Source: Acidimicrobiia bacterium (GTDB lineage: Bacteria; Actinomycetota; Acidimicrobiia; Spongiisociales; UBA5794). From it: a stretch of 51,796 nucleotides of DNA. Below, one piece after another: positions 27,358 through 36,781 of this stretch. A program made the translations under genes and the position numbers. Location of the stretch: assembly GCA_030431785.1 (NCBI GenBank), contig JAUIIM010000005.1, positions 1 to 51,796 of the forward strand, read 5' to 3'. The notes beneath the pieces were generated by a model, which was not told the origin of the DNA, searched no databases, and was given only the letters and a program-made list of their open reading frames with translations. Numbering within the stretch: the first letter of the stretch is position 1; each line of letters begins with the position of its first letter.

Positions 27358-28632
27358 GTGACTTTGTCGACTACTGAACCGATCACCCCGAACCAATTCG
27401 AAGGAACCGACAGCGAACGCATCCAGGCGGCCATCGATGCCGCGAGCGGCGTGACGAATCTGGTCGTGATCCCGTCTCGGAACGCCAACGGTGCGAATCG
27501 ATGGATCGTCGACCGGGCTGTTCTCCTGCCGTCGGACATGACCGTCGTCCTGGACAACGCAACGGTTCAGCTTGCGGACTCGGCGATCGACAACATCTTC
27601 CGGAGCGACAACGTCACCGAGGGGCAGGCACGCGTGTCGTGGAACTACAACATCCGCATCGTCGGTGTGGGGGAATCCTGCATCAAGGGTGCCGCCAATC
27701 CGCGGTCCACGGGTGGAGGGAAAGTGCTGACACTGGAGTCGAAATTCGATTCGCCGCTCGGTCGCGGAAAGATGTCGTATGGAACCGACGCCGGCGAGGA
27801 GGGTGTCCCGCAGAAGGGGAATTGGCGCAATCACGGCATCCTGATGGCGTACGTCGATGGTTTCGTGATGTCGAATGTGACCGTGGAGAACACGGGTTGT
27901 TGGGCGATCACGTTCGAACGCGTTCGCAACGCAGATCTGTCCCACATCAAGATTCTCAACCCACCACGGATCACCGTTGACGGCACGACACGGTATGTGG
28001 CCAATCGGGACGGCATCAACCTCCGCCAGGGCTGCAAACACTTCCGTATCCACGACATCTCGGGTGAGACCGGTGACGACTTCATCGCCCTCACGCTCCT
28101 CGGTGTTCACCGCTCTGCGGATGAGCCGATGAGTCCACACTCGGCGATGGCTACGCATCCCGCGTACACAGCGCTCGATGACGACATCGAGGATGTCTGG
28201 ATCTCTAGCATCACATGCAAGACGAAGAACCACGGTGTTGCGCTGAGGACGATCGATCAGGCAAGGATTCACGACGTGTTCATCGATGGTCTTCGGATGC
28301 GCGGAAACCCGGACGTCCCGAGCCACCAAACGGCGATTCTGTTCGGCGGCCGGGGCTACGGTGGTCCAAGCCCACTCGGCAACATCAGCAACGTCCATGC
28401 CACCGGCCTCGTCGGAAGCTCCCGCTCGGGTCTTGTTCACGTCGAAGCACGCATCGAGGACTGCACGATCGCCAACGGGATCTACCACGGGGAGAGCGAC
28501 TACGTCGTGACATATCACGACTTCGATGACAAGACTCCCAAGTACTCAGTGTCGGCTGGCAACGCCGGTCGTTCGTTCGTGAAGAATGTGATCGAGGCCA
28601 ACCTGGTCCATGCAGGGCCCGGAGGACGTTGA
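27358..28632 (+). CDS. GH28-like parallel beta-helix protein, second of a tandem pair
   Basis: 424 residues from the GTG at 27358, with AGGAG upstream. It keeps all the motifs of its neighbour: EGTDSERIQAAIDAAS, NRDGINLRQGCKHF, TGDDFIALTLL, KNHGVALRTIDQARI, and SHQTAILFGGRGYG. The two genes clearly arose by tandem duplication; differences are concentrated in the N-terminal third and in the loop after TLL. It too lacks a signal peptide. It is followed after 16 nt by an acyltransferase gene. Confidence 0.8.
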   Translation: MTLSTTEPITPNQFEGTDSERIQAAIDAASGVTNLVVIPSRNANGANRWIVDRAVLLPSDMTVVLDNATVQLADSAIDNIFRSDNVTEGQARVSWNYNIRIVGVGESCIKGAANPRSTGGGKVLTLESKFDSPLGRGKMSYGTDAGEEGVPQKGNWRNHGILMAYVDGFVMSNVTVENTGCWAITFERVRNADLSHIKILNPPRITVDGTTRYVANRDGINLRQGCKHFRIHDISGETGDDFIALTLLGVHRSADEPMSPHSAMATHPAYTALDDDIEDVWISSITCKTKNHGVALRTIDQARIHDVFIDGLRMRGNPDVPSHQTAILFGGRGYGGPSPLGNISNVHATGLVGSSRSGLVHVEARIEDCTIANGIYHGESDYVVTYHDFDDKTPKYSVSAGNAGRSFVKNVIEANLVHAGPGGR

Positions 28633-28648
28633 CAACCGGAGGTTCGCC

Positions 28649-29287
28649 GTGAAAGACATCGTGATCTATGGGACGCGCGGCATGGGGAGAGACACGCTCT
28701 CGTGGATGGCCGATGCCGGAGAAGCAGGCAAGGTCAAAGGATTCGTCACGCATTACCCCGACGAGGTGGGAGGCGAACTCGTCGGTCTGCCAATCGTGGG
28801 AGATCTGGATTACCCCACCGACCATCCTGAGGTGGGTGTCGTGTTGGCTGCCGGATCCACCCCGCGGCGTATCGAGGCGTTGGAGCGGTATCGCACCGAA
28901 GGGATCGAACTGGTGACCGTCGTGCATCCCACCGTGGTGCTTGGCGCTCGCACCGTGGTTGGCGAAGGATCCATCCTCTGTCCCGGTGTCATCGTCGGGA
29001 CGGATGCCACCATCGGTGACGGTGTCATCCTCAACTACGGTGCCCTCGTTGGTCACGACTGTCGAATCGGCGATGGTGCGTTCATCGCCCCGGGTGCGCA
29101 CCTCGCGGGTACCGTCGACGTCGGACCCGGAGCCCACGTCGGGTTGGGTGCGTCCGTGGTGCAGAAGCTTGCGGTCGGAGCTAGGGCCATGGTGGGGGCA
29201 GGAGCTGTCGTCGTGCGCGATGTCGCAGCGGAGACCACCGTTGTGGGAGTGCCAGCAGAACCGTTGGACGGCCGCTCCGGCGTGTAG
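28649..29287 (+). CDS. NeuD/PglD-like sugar O- or N-acyltransferase
   Basis: 212 residues: an N-terminal Rossmann-like part (KDIVIYGTRGMGRDT) and a C-terminal left-handed beta-helix built of hexapeptide repeats (VIVGTDATIGDGVILNYGAL and onward) ending in VVGVPAEPL. Such enzymes acetylate sialic acids or bacillosamine-type sugars. The start is the GTG at 28649 with a perfect GGAGG six nt upstream; an ATG at 28610 would overlap the previous gene. Its place after two glycan-hydrolase-like genes suggests one pathway acting on a modified sugar. Confidence 0.85.
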   Translation: MKDIVIYGTRGMGRDTLSWMADAGEAGKVKGFVTHYPDEVGGELVGLPIVGDLDYPTDHPEVGVVLAAGSTPRRIEALERYRTEGIELVTVVHPTVVLGARTVVGEGSILCPGVIVGTDATIGDGVILNYGALVGHDCRIGDGAFIAPGAHLAGTVDVGPGAHVGLGASVVQKLAVGARAMVGAGAVVVRDVAAETTVVGVPAEPLDGRSGV

Positions 29288-29353
29288 CTCACCAGGAGCG
29301 TCGGATGAGCCGGAGGCAAACCGCAGTGCCGGGCGTTGCCGGATTGTGAGCAG

Positions 29354-30913
29354 CTACCGCGCCGATACGACGAGGACGGCAGTCACCGCGACCACCGCGA
29401 TCACCAGCGCTGATTCGATGGTGACGGTGCGACGAAGCATCGAAGCGGCGGAGTCGTCGGGTTGGGAAAGCCGAGGTACGACCCGGAAATGGTTGTATGC
29501 CCCGATCGAAGCGGCCACGACGACGAGACTCGTCTTCACCATCAGCGCTCGCCCCCACGATCCGCTCCACAGATCGGAGACAGAATCGGTGAGAAGCCAC
29601 GCCAAGGCAATACCGGCGGATCCGGCGACCACCACGGCGACGGTTGCGATCCGTGAGAAGCGAAACCCAACATCCGCGGCGTCGACGGGATCGCCGGCGC
29701 GATGTCGTGCGATCAGCAGCCCAGCGAGTGCGACGAGACCACCGGCCCACACACCTGCTGCGAAGACATGGGTCACTGTCGATATCTGACCGATGATGCC
29801 GGTGTCCGCAGTGTGGCCGTCGAGGGCGAACGATGTCGCCACGAGGACCAACCCAGCCATCAAGACCCACTCCTCCGGCCACACCAGACGGTCGGTCGCC
29901 GACCGTGTGAGGACCTGGACCGAACCGGGTTCGGTTAGACCATGTCGATCGGTGTGCGGGTCGTCTGCCGTGCCCGGCCCCGTGCCAGCCAGCGATGTGA
30001 CGACGAAGTAGGGGCTCTGGAGGAGGGCGACGGCTCCGACCAATCGCAGGACCATCGCATAGCCCGTGGTGGTGGGGATGTCGTCGATCCAACTCCACGG
30101 GAGGATGGCAGTCATGAACGATTCACCGGCATCCAACCCGACTGCTGTCAGGTCGATCAGGGATCCGAGAAGGATGAGCGATCCACCGAAGCGGATCAAG
30201 GACATAGCTCTGTGGATCTCGCGCGTCGTCCCCGTCAAGGCCGACGCAGCGAACGCAAACGCTCCGATCGCCAACAGTGCACCCGAGAAGGAGATCCATC
30301 GACCCAGCCATTGCATGACGTCCCACCGCCCGTTCCCTTCTTCGGTGAGTAGGAAGTCGGATGAAGCAGCGCCGGCCACGGGGATCGGGCACAGGACCGG
30401 CGGCGCAGTGCCCAAGGGGTCCTCGATCGCGATGGTGGTAGGCGGAGCAGTCTGATCGGTCGGTTCTTCGACCACTTCAACGTCATCCGGTTCCTCATCG
30501 GGTTCCGTCGGCGGTAGACCGACTTCGAACGACATGGACCCCGACAGTTCGTGACCGTCGGTCACGGAGCGAACCGACCAAAGAACCACGAATCGGCCCA
30601 TTTCGAATCCATCCGTCGCGTCGATCCGGACGACGGTGTCCGAGATCGGTGTGATCTGGATCTCGACAGGTCGGCCATCGCCGTCCAATACTCGGGCGGT
30701 GGTCCCGGCGGGGTCGAGGGCATCGGTGAACTCGAGTTCCACGTGACTGATCGGGTCGTCGAGGGACGCTCCGTCGGCTGGCTGGCTACCGACGAAATCG
30801 GTATGTCCGTGCGCCGTCCCCGGCCAGAGCAGTGACCAGATCGCGATGACGAACAGTGTCCCACCGATGGTCAGATTGCGACGGTTGCCGAAGAGCCGGA
30901 GGAGAGTGGTCAT
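29354..30913 (-). CDS. CopC-CopD fusion, copper-binding/transport membrane protein
   Basis: After a signal peptide ending near TAHG, the mature protein begins HTDFVGSQPADG, with the N-terminal His37 that coordinates copper in CopC domains. DGHELSGSMSFEVG completes the CopC beta-barrel (to about residue 130). An acidic linker leads to a CopD domain with about eight membrane helices (from about residue 205 to the end). Such fusions (YcnJ-like) bind copper outside and are thought to import it. It is the second gene of an operon with the His-rich protein 11 nt upstream. Confidence 0.9.
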   Translation of the reverse strand: MTTLLRLFGNRRNLTIGGTLFVIAIWSLLWPGTAHGHTDFVGSQPADGASLDDPISHVELEFTDALDPAGTTARVLDGDGRPVEIQITPISDTVVRIDATDGFEMGRFVVLWSVRSVTDGHELSGSMSFEVGLPPTEPDEEPDDVEVVEEPTDQTAPPTTIAIEDPLGTAPPVLCPIPVAGAASSDFLLTEEGNGRWDVMQWLGRWISFSGALLAIGAFAFAASALTGTTREIHRAMSLIRFGGSLILLGSLIDLTAVGLDAGESFMTAILPWSWIDDIPTTTGYAMVLRLVGAVALLQSPYFVVTSLAGTGPGTADDPHTDRHGLTEPGSVQVLTRSATDRLVWPEEWVLMAGLVLVATSFALDGHTADTGIIGQISTVTHVFAAGVWAGGLVALAGLLIARHRAGDPVDAADVGFRFSRIATVAVVVAGSAGIALAWLLTDSVSDLWSGSWGRALMVKTSLVVVAASIGAYNHFRVVPRLSQPDDSAASMLRRTVTIESALVIAVVAVTAVLVVSAR

Positions 30914-30924
30914 CTCGGCAAGCG

Positions 30925-31728
30925 CTAGTTCTCAAGGCCGCAGGCGTGCTCGCACAACAGAGGGTTCACATTGTGGAATCGGCCGTATACGTTCTCGACG
31001 CCCGGCACGACCCATGCATGCACCATCCACAGGTTCTCGCCGTTCAGCCAATCACCAGCACACTCGTCGGGCTGGAGGTTCTCGTCGAGGATCATCCCGT
31101 CCATGAAACAGACCCCGCGGTGACGGTGCCAGTGGTCGAGATCCCCGGCGAACCCCTCGGGCGGCCCATCCGAGGTGACCCAATAGGAGAAGGCGATCAA
31201 CTCGGGACCTTCGCCGTAGACGAGCTCGTCGACGAGGACTTGCGACGGCCGGGCAGGGTCGAACGGCAAATTCACGAGGTCCCAATTCGTCCAGTGTTCG
31301 CCGGCACCGTCCGTTTCCCCGGACGAACGTACGAATCCCATCTCTTCGAGTTGGTCGAGCGTTGCGTGGTGCTTTGCCGCTTCTACGGCCGCTTGCCACT
31401 GTTCGTCGAACAGTGCCTGCTCCTCGGGCGTCAGTTCGGTCGAGGTTTCGCCGTGGTCGTGATCATGTTGGAGATCAGCTGCCGGGATGGGTGCGCTCTG
31501 GGCCCTCGCGACCTTGGCGAGTGCGACCGCGGCCTCGAATGGCATCCCCGAGCGGTCGACGCCGTCCTTGAGCAACTCGGCGCCGGCTTGTGCCTCCTTG
31601 GCATCAGCGGCGAAGGAGACCGCGGTGAATCCGGCGACGAGCGCTGTTGCGATGAGTGCCAGCGCCGCCCATCGACTCATCGTCCCGCGTGGACGTGATG
31701 GGGGGTCGTTCGGCGATACGTCGGTCAC
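30925..31728 (-). CDS. Secreted or membrane-anchored His-rich protein, probable metal-linked partner of CopC-CopD
   Basis: 267 residues; MSRWAALALIATALVAGFTAVSFA is a signal peptide or anchor after a short polar N-terminus. Two His-rich stretches (LQHDHDHG near residue 90, DLDHWHRHRGVC near 200) and conserved cysteines in the last third suggest metal binding. I do not recognise the family. Copper is inferred only from cotranscription with copC-copD. I chose the GTG at 31728 because TAGAAT lies exactly 6 nt before it; a start at 31680 is the alternative. Confidence 0.7.
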   Translation of the reverse strand: MTDVSPNDPPSRPRGTMSRWAALALIATALVAGFTAVSFAADAKEAQAGAELLKDGVDRSGMPFEAAVALAKVARAQSAPIPAADLQHDHDHGETSTELTPEEQALFDEQWQAAVEAAKHHATLDQLEEMGFVRSSGETDGAGEHWTNWDLVNLPFDPARPSQVLVDELVYGEGPELIAFSYWVTSDGPPEGFAGDLDHWHRHRGVCFMDGMILDENLQPDECAGDWLNGENLWMVHAWVVPGVENVYGRFHNVNPLLCEHACGLEN

Positions 31729-31734
31729 GAGTCC

Positions 31735-31740
31735 ATTCTA
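31735..31740 (-). promoter_or_regulatory. -10 box of the copper operon, leaderless geometry
   Basis: TAGAAT on the minus strand (5 of 6 match to TATAAT) and exactly 6 nt to the GTG. No clear -35. Confidence 0.55.
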
Positions 31741-31811
31741 TCCAAGTGACACCGAAGCCCCGGCAGACGCCCCGGGGCTATCGTGCGGGGTGACACACCA
31801 CGAGGCGCACC

Positions 31812-32876
31812 ATGGCGGACAGTGAGACAGCGGACCGGAAGAGCTTGCTATCACGCGTCACGGGACGGGCGACCGATGTGGTCATGGATGCCGTCGACCC
31901 GGACGAAGTGCTCGATCGCATCGATGTCAACGCACTGTTGGACAGAGTTGATCCGAATGCCCTGCTCGACCGTGTCGATCCGAATAAGCTCCTCGATCGT
32001 GTCGACCCCAACGCACTGCTGGATCGCGTGGATCCGAACGCCCTGCTCGACCGTGTGGATGTCGACCGGCTGATGAACCGCGTCGACGTGGACGCTCTGC
32101 TCGATCGTGTGGATGTCGAGCGATTGGTCGACCGGGCTGGCATCGCCGACATCGTACGCGAAAGCACCGGAGCGTTGGCTGGTTCGGCTCTTGACGTGTT
32201 CCGTCGCCAGCTTGTCGCCCTTGATCAGATCGTCGGTCGCACCACCTTTCGCATGATCGGCCGTGACCCGAAGACCCGTCCGCAGTTCCCGGCGGACCTT
32301 GAGGTCCCGTCAGGCACGGATGAAGGAGGTCGCGGGCAGGTCACCGGACACTTCGCAGGTCCGATCACGCGACTCGTGGCGTTCGCCGCTGATGTCCTCG
32401 TCGTCTGGATGCTCATGATCCTGATCGGTGTCGCTGTCGCCTTCGTCGGGGGGCTCTTCGGCTATTCGCTGGATGAGCACGGTGCGGTCTACGGAACGCT
32501 TGCCCTGCTCACGTTCGGGACCCTCGTCCTCGTATACGGGACTGCCAGCTATGCCATCGCAGGCAAAACGGTTGGCATGAGCGTGTTGGGGCTTCGAGTA
32601 CTCGGTCATGACGGCGGTGGCCTGAACGGATGGGCGGCACTCCGTCGGACGTTCGTGCTCCCATTCTCGGTACTCGTCTTCGGGCTCGGGTGTATCGGGA
32701 TCATCACGAGTCCGGAGCGCCGGACCCTGCACGATGTCGCTGCGAACTCAGTGGTCGTCTACGACTGGGGTGATCGTCCCGCCGAGATGCCGGCCCCGAT
32801 CACGCAATGGATCGACCAGCACGGTGGAGTCGAGGACAGCCTCGTGGCAGGGACCGACGTCAGCGACGACGGCTGA
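31812..32876 (+). CDS. RDD-family membrane protein with nine nonapeptide repeats
   Basis: Residues 28-108 are nine consecutive 9-residue units of the form V-D-P-N-A-L-L-D-R. The repeat is amphipathic, with leucines at fixed spacing, and may form an elongated solenoid or coiled coil. The C-terminal part is an RDD domain (ITRLVAFAADVLVVWML, then GKTVGMSVLGLRVL and LRRTFVLPFSVLVFG) with about four membrane helices. RDD proteins have been linked to ion transport, but the role here is unknown. The stop overlaps the end of the convergent P-type ATPase gene by 17 bp. Confidence 0.85.
   Translation: MADSETADRKSLLSRVTGRATDVVMDAVDPDEVLDRIDVNALLDRVDPNALLDRVDPNKLLDRVDPNALLDRVDPNALLDRVDVDRLMNRVDVDALLDRVDVERLVDRAGIADIVRESTGALAGSALDVFRRQLVALDQIVGRTTFRMIGRDPKTRPQFPADLEVPSGTDEGGRGQVTGHFAGPITRLVAFAADVLVVWMLMILIGVAVAFVGGLFGYSLDEHGAVYGTLALLTFGTLVLVYGTASYAIAGKTVGMSVLGLRVLGHDGGGLNGWAALRRTFVLPFSVLVFGLGCIGIITSPERRTLHDVAANSVVVYDWGDRPAEMPAPITQWIDQHGGVEDSLVAGTDVSDDG
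31893..32135 (+). repeat. Nine 27-bp coding repeats in the RDD gene
   Basis: Each unit encodes V/I-D-P/V-N/D/E-x-L/V-L/M/V-D/N-R. The middle units are the most alike in DNA and the outer ones more diverged, as expected for growth by slippage or unequal exchange in the centre. Confidence 0.9.
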
Positions 32877-35562
32877 TCGCCTTCTGGATCTCGACGGCTG
32901 CCATCACGATGAACGCTCCTGCGATGGCGAGCCCGAAGTGAGCCGGGTCGAGCGGCACCGTCCCGAAGACCTCCTGGAGGAACGGCACGTAGAGGATCGC
33001 GAGGTGTGCGACGATGCCGATGGCGACGGCTCCCAGCATCGCTCGGTTGGTCATGAGCCCGATCGACAGCAACGACTCCCGGTCACTCCGCACCTCGAGG
33101 GCCAGACCGAGTTGGCCGAAGATCAGCACTGTGAACAGAACGGACTGCCAGGTCTCGTCGTTGGCTTCGAACAGCCACCAGCCGGCGGCCAAGCTCACGA
33201 TCGACAGGATGATGCCGAAGATGCCGATGAACGGCACTGTGCCACCGCCGAAGATCGATTCTGTCGCCGATCGCGGCGGCCGCTTCATGACATCGCGCTC
33301 GGCTGGTTCGACACCGAGCGCGAGGGCGGGAAGGCCGTCGGTTACGAGGTTCATCCACAGGATCTGGAGGGCGAGAAGGGGGAGCGGTAGACCCAGGAAC
33401 GGCCCGATCAGCATGACAAGGATCTCGGACGTGTTGCACGTGAGCAGGTACTTGATGAACTTGCGGATGTTGTCGTAGACGACCCGCCCCTCTTTGACGG
33501 CGGCGACGATCGTCGCATAGTTGTCGTCGAGCAGCACCATGTCGGCAGCCTGCTTCGAGACGTCGGTGCCGGTGATCCCCATCGCGATTCCGATATCGGC
33601 CTTCTTGAGCGCTGGAGCGTCGTTGACGCCGTCACCGGTCATCGCGACGAGCTGGCCACCCTCCTGGAGCGACGAGATCAACTGGAGCTTGTGCTCCGGG
33701 GACACTCGTGCGAACACATTCACGCCTTCGGCGGCAGTCCGCCGTTCGGCATCATCCATCCGATCGAGATCGTGCCCGATGAGCACCTCGTCGCTTTCGG
33801 TGACCCCGATCGACTGTGCGATGTGGCGGGCTGTGAGCGGGTGGTCGCCAGTGATCATGACCGGGCGGATGCCGGCTGAACGGGTGTCGGCGATGGCACC
33901 CGGTACGGCTTCGCGCGGTGGGTCGATGAGTCCGAACATGCCCACGAAGATCAGGTCCTCCTCGACACCCTCCGTCTGGGGCGAGTCGAGTGGCCGCATC
34001 GCAAGACCGAGGATCCGCATGCCTTTCGATGCGAGACCTTCCTCCGCATCCGTGATCCGGGTCCGCCACGTGTCGTCGATGTCCACGACTTGACCTTGGA
34101 CCCACACACGGTTCGTGTGTTCGAGTATCCCGGCCACGGCTCCCTTCGTGAGCGCGATGTACGCCGGGCGGGCCTCGCCGAGGTCGCGGAACAGATCCTC
34201 AAGCTGGTCGGGTACCACCGCGATATCGGTCGGAGTGCGATGAACCGTCGTCATCCGTTTCCGACCGGAGTCGAACGGCACTTCGCCGACACGCGGCATC
34301 GCGTTCTCCACGGTCGACTTGTCGAGTCCGACCCGTGCTCCGGCGATGACGAGCGCCCCTTCGGTCGGGTCACCGACCGCAGTGAGATCTGGTCCGCTGG
34401 TCAGCGTCGCGTCATTGCAGAGAAGTCCGGTGAGGAGGGCGAGCTCGACCGTCGGTGCGTGTCCGGTCTCGATGGGGTCGTCGTCATCGGTCAGGTCGAG
34501 GCGGTTCTCGGCGACGTCGAGCACCACGGCGGTCATCCGATTCTCGGTGAGGGTTCCGGTCTTGTCCGTGCCGATCACACTCACCGAGCCGAGCGTCTCG
34601 ACGGCGGGCAGGCGTCTGATGAGTGCTTGTCGTTTGAGCATCCGCTGCGCTCCGAGCGACAGCGCGATGGTGACGACTGCCGGCATGGCTTCCGGGATTG
34701 CAGCGACGGCGAGACTCACCGACGTGAGGAGTAGCTCCTCGATCTCGTCGCCGCGCAGCAAACCCATGACGAAGACCAACAGGACGAGCACCCCGGCTGC
34801 GGCAGCGAGGATCTTGCCGAGCTGGTCGAGTCGTTCCTGAAGCGGTGTCCGACTCTCGACGACGGACTCGATCATCGTTGCGATTCGGCCGAGTTCGGTT
34901 TCCATGCCGGTGGCAGTGACGAGCAGTTCCCCTCGCCCTCTGGTGACCGTCGTACCCGAATAGACCATGTTGCGTCGCTCGGCGAGGGCCCGAGGGGACT
35001 CGAACACGATGTCGGCGTCCTTGTTCACGGGTTCGGACTCGCCGGTCAACGCCGCCTCCTCGATCTGGAGGTTGGAGGAGTCGACGAGTCGTCCATCCGC
35101 GGGAACCACGTTCCCCGCTTCGAGCAGAACCCGATCGCCGGGAACGAGATCGGTCGACGGGATCTCCTGAACAGCGCCGTCTCTGCGGACCCGGACGGAT
35201 GGCACCGCCATCTGGCGGAGTGCGGTCATCGCCTCTTCCGCACGGCTCTCCTGTACGTAGCCCATGACCGCGTTGAGGATGATGATGGCGACGATCGCCA
35301 CGGCCTCGATCCAGTCACCCAGGGCGCCGGAGATCACGGCGGCAGCAACCAGCACGTAGGTCAGGAAGCCTCGGAACTGGGCGACGAAGATCTGCAGCTT
35401 GCTGTGCCCGGCCTCTTCGCGTATCTCGTTCGGTCCGACCGCGGCAAGACGCTGTCGTGCGGTGGCGTCGGTGAGACCCGCTGCGGGTGAACTGAGCTCG
35501 TCGACCGCGGCATCAGCGGCGACGAGGGACCAGTCGGTCGGTTCTAGGTCGAGGTGCTCCAC
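32860..35562 (-). CDS. P-type cation-transporting ATPase (P2-like, possible Ca2+/Mn2+ pump)
   Basis: 900 residues with the full P-type set: actuator motif LTGESEPV, M4 motif PEAMPAVVTIAL, phosphorylation site DKTGTLTENRM near residue 335, and the hinge TGDGVNDAPALKKADIGIAMG. The N-terminal cation ATPase domain and four C-terminal helices place it among P2-type ATPases (PacL/SERCA or Na/K-like); the ion cannot be fixed from the motifs. It begins 1 nt after the M20 peptidase stop, so the two are cotranscribed. Confidence 0.93.
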   Translation of the reverse strand: MEHLDLEPTDWSLVAADAAVDELSSPAAGLTDATARQRLAAVGPNEIREEAGHSKLQIFVAQFRGFLTYVLVAAAVISGALGDWIEAVAIVAIIILNAVMGYVQESRAEEAMTALRQMAVPSVRVRRDGAVQEIPSTDLVPGDRVLLEAGNVVPADGRLVDSSNLQIEEAALTGESEPVNKDADIVFESPRALAERRNMVYSGTTVTRGRGELLVTATGMETELGRIATMIESVVESRTPLQERLDQLGKILAAAAGVLVLLVFVMGLLRGDEIEELLLTSVSLAVAAIPEAMPAVVTIALSLGAQRMLKRQALIRRLPAVETLGSVSVIGTDKTGTLTENRMTAVVLDVAENRLDLTDDDDPIETGHAPTVELALLTGLLCNDATLTSGPDLTAVGDPTEGALVIAGARVGLDKSTVENAMPRVGEVPFDSGRKRMTTVHRTPTDIAVVPDQLEDLFRDLGEARPAYIALTKGAVAGILEHTNRVWVQGQVVDIDDTWRTRITDAEEGLASKGMRILGLAMRPLDSPQTEGVEEDLIFVGMFGLIDPPREAVPGAIADTRSAGIRPVMITGDHPLTARHIAQSIGVTESDEVLIGHDLDRMDDAERRTAAEGVNVFARVSPEHKLQLISSLQEGGQLVAMTGDGVNDAPALKKADIGIAMGITGTDVSKQAADMVLLDDNYATIVAAVKEGRVVYDNIRKFIKYLLTCNTSEILVMLIGPFLGLPLPLLALQILWMNLVTDGLPALALGVEPAERDVMKRPPRSATESIFGGGTVPFIGIFGIILSIVSLAAGWWLFEANDETWQSVLFTVLIFGQLGLALEVRSDRESLLSIGLMTNRAMLGAVAIGIVAHLAILYVPFLQEVFGTVPLDPAHFGLAIAGAFIVMAAVEIQKAISRRR

Positions 35563-35563
35563 A

Positions 35564-36718
35564 TCACTCCACAGTCAGTTGGTCCCAAAGATCCTGTTCT
35601 GCCAGATCGATCGTCGTCCACGCCATTGCGAGCGCTCCATCCCGGATCGTCTCCATGCCCTTCGGTGTCAGGGTGGCTGCGGCGAACTCCCGTTGGTGGT
35701 TGACCGCCGGAGCACAATCGATTCCGAGCATCGGGTGGATCGACGGAACCTCGTACGACACGTTGCCCATGTCGGTCGATCCCGAGGTCTTGCTCTCAGT
35801 GTCCGCATACCAAGGCATCGTTCGTCCGAGCGCTTCCGAGTTGTCTGCGTACAGCTTCGTCATGACCGGATTGGACTTGATGTCCTTGTACTTGTGCCCA
35901 CTGGGGATCAATTCATACGTGCAACCGGTGGCGTCAGCTGCTGCAGCGAAACATGCCGTGACCTTCTCGTAGAGCACTTCGAGCCGCTCATCGGTGGCAG
36001 CGCGCACGTACCAACTCATCCGCGTGTAATCGGGGATGATGTTGGGAGCGGCACCACCGTGGGTGATGATTCCGTGGATGCGGTCGTTGTCGAGAATCTG
36101 TTGTCGGAGCAGTCCGACGTTGGTGTAGGCGAGCACGGCCGCATCCAGAGCGTTGTTGCCTTGATCGGGGGAAGCTGAGGCATGGGCCGCCTTCCCGCGG
36201 AACTCGACATCGATGTGATAGATCGCCAACGCCCGTGGATCGACGAGGTCTTCCGGGGTCGGGTGGATCATCATCGACGCCGCACAGTCCTCGAATGCTC
36301 CGGCATCGATGAGATCGACCTTGCCGCCAAAGTGCTCCTCGGCCGGAGTACCGAGCACCGTCACCCGAATGCCGAGTTCGTCGGCGAGCGGGGCGAGCGC
36401 CAGACCAGCACCGATACCGGCGGTCGCGATGATGTTGTGGCCACAGGCATGACCGACTTCGGGAAGCGCATCCATCTCGGCACAGATGACGACACGGGGG
36501 CCCGACGAACCGACATCGGCGCGAAACGCCGTGTCAAGTCCATACGCAGGACGTTCGACGGTGAAACCGCCTGCTTCGAGCGCGGCCGCCATGCGGGCGG
36601 ACGTTTCATGTTCTTCATAGGCGAGTTCCGGATGTTCGTACATCCAACGGGAGAGCTCTTCGAGCGCCTCTCGATGCTCTTCAAATCGTGCTTCTGCCCG
36701 TTGCTTGCTGTCGGTCAT
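35564..36718 (-). CDS. M20-family metallopeptidase/amidohydrolase (ACY1L2/AbgB-like)
   Basis: 384 residues. Metal ligands are visible in AEMDALPEVGHACGHN, the catalytic Glu pair in TPAEEHFGGK, and MMIHP; a dimerisation domain lies between (DVEFRGKAAHASASPDQGNNALDA). Relatives hydrolyse N-acyl amino acids, dipeptides or p-aminobenzoyl-glutamate; the substrate here is open. The ATG at 36718 has AGAGGAG upstream; a longer frame to 36937 is rejected because it overlaps the divergent gene and gives no homology. Confidence 0.9.
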   Translation of the reverse strand: MTDSKQRAEARFEEHREALEELSRWMYEHPELAYEEHETSARMAAALEAGGFTVERPAYGLDTAFRADVGSSGPRVVICAEMDALPEVGHACGHNIIATAGIGAGLALAPLADELGIRVTVLGTPAEEHFGGKVDLIDAGAFEDCAASMMIHPTPEDLVDPRALAIYHIDVEFRGKAAHASASPDQGNNALDAAVLAYTNVGLLRQQILDNDRIHGIITHGGAAPNIIPDYTRMSWYVRAATDERLEVLYEKVTACFAAAADATGCTYELIPSGHKYKDIKSNPVMTKLYADNSEALGRTMPWYADTESKTSGSTDMGNVSYEVPSIHPMLGIDCAPAVNHQREFAAATLTPKGMETIRDGALAMAWTTIDLAEQDLWDQLTVE

Positions 36719-36781
36719 CGGTGCGCTCCTCTGGAATACCGTACTCGTCGTGCTCGTTCGCATTCTGTGACCGCGGCGGCA

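Noticed and set aside
26749..28518. 589-codon open frame antisense to the tandem GH28-like genes
   Set aside because: It mirrors the two duplicated genes, spans their junction, and has no recognisable domain or ribosome binding site. GC-rich coding DNA often leaves the antisense frame open.
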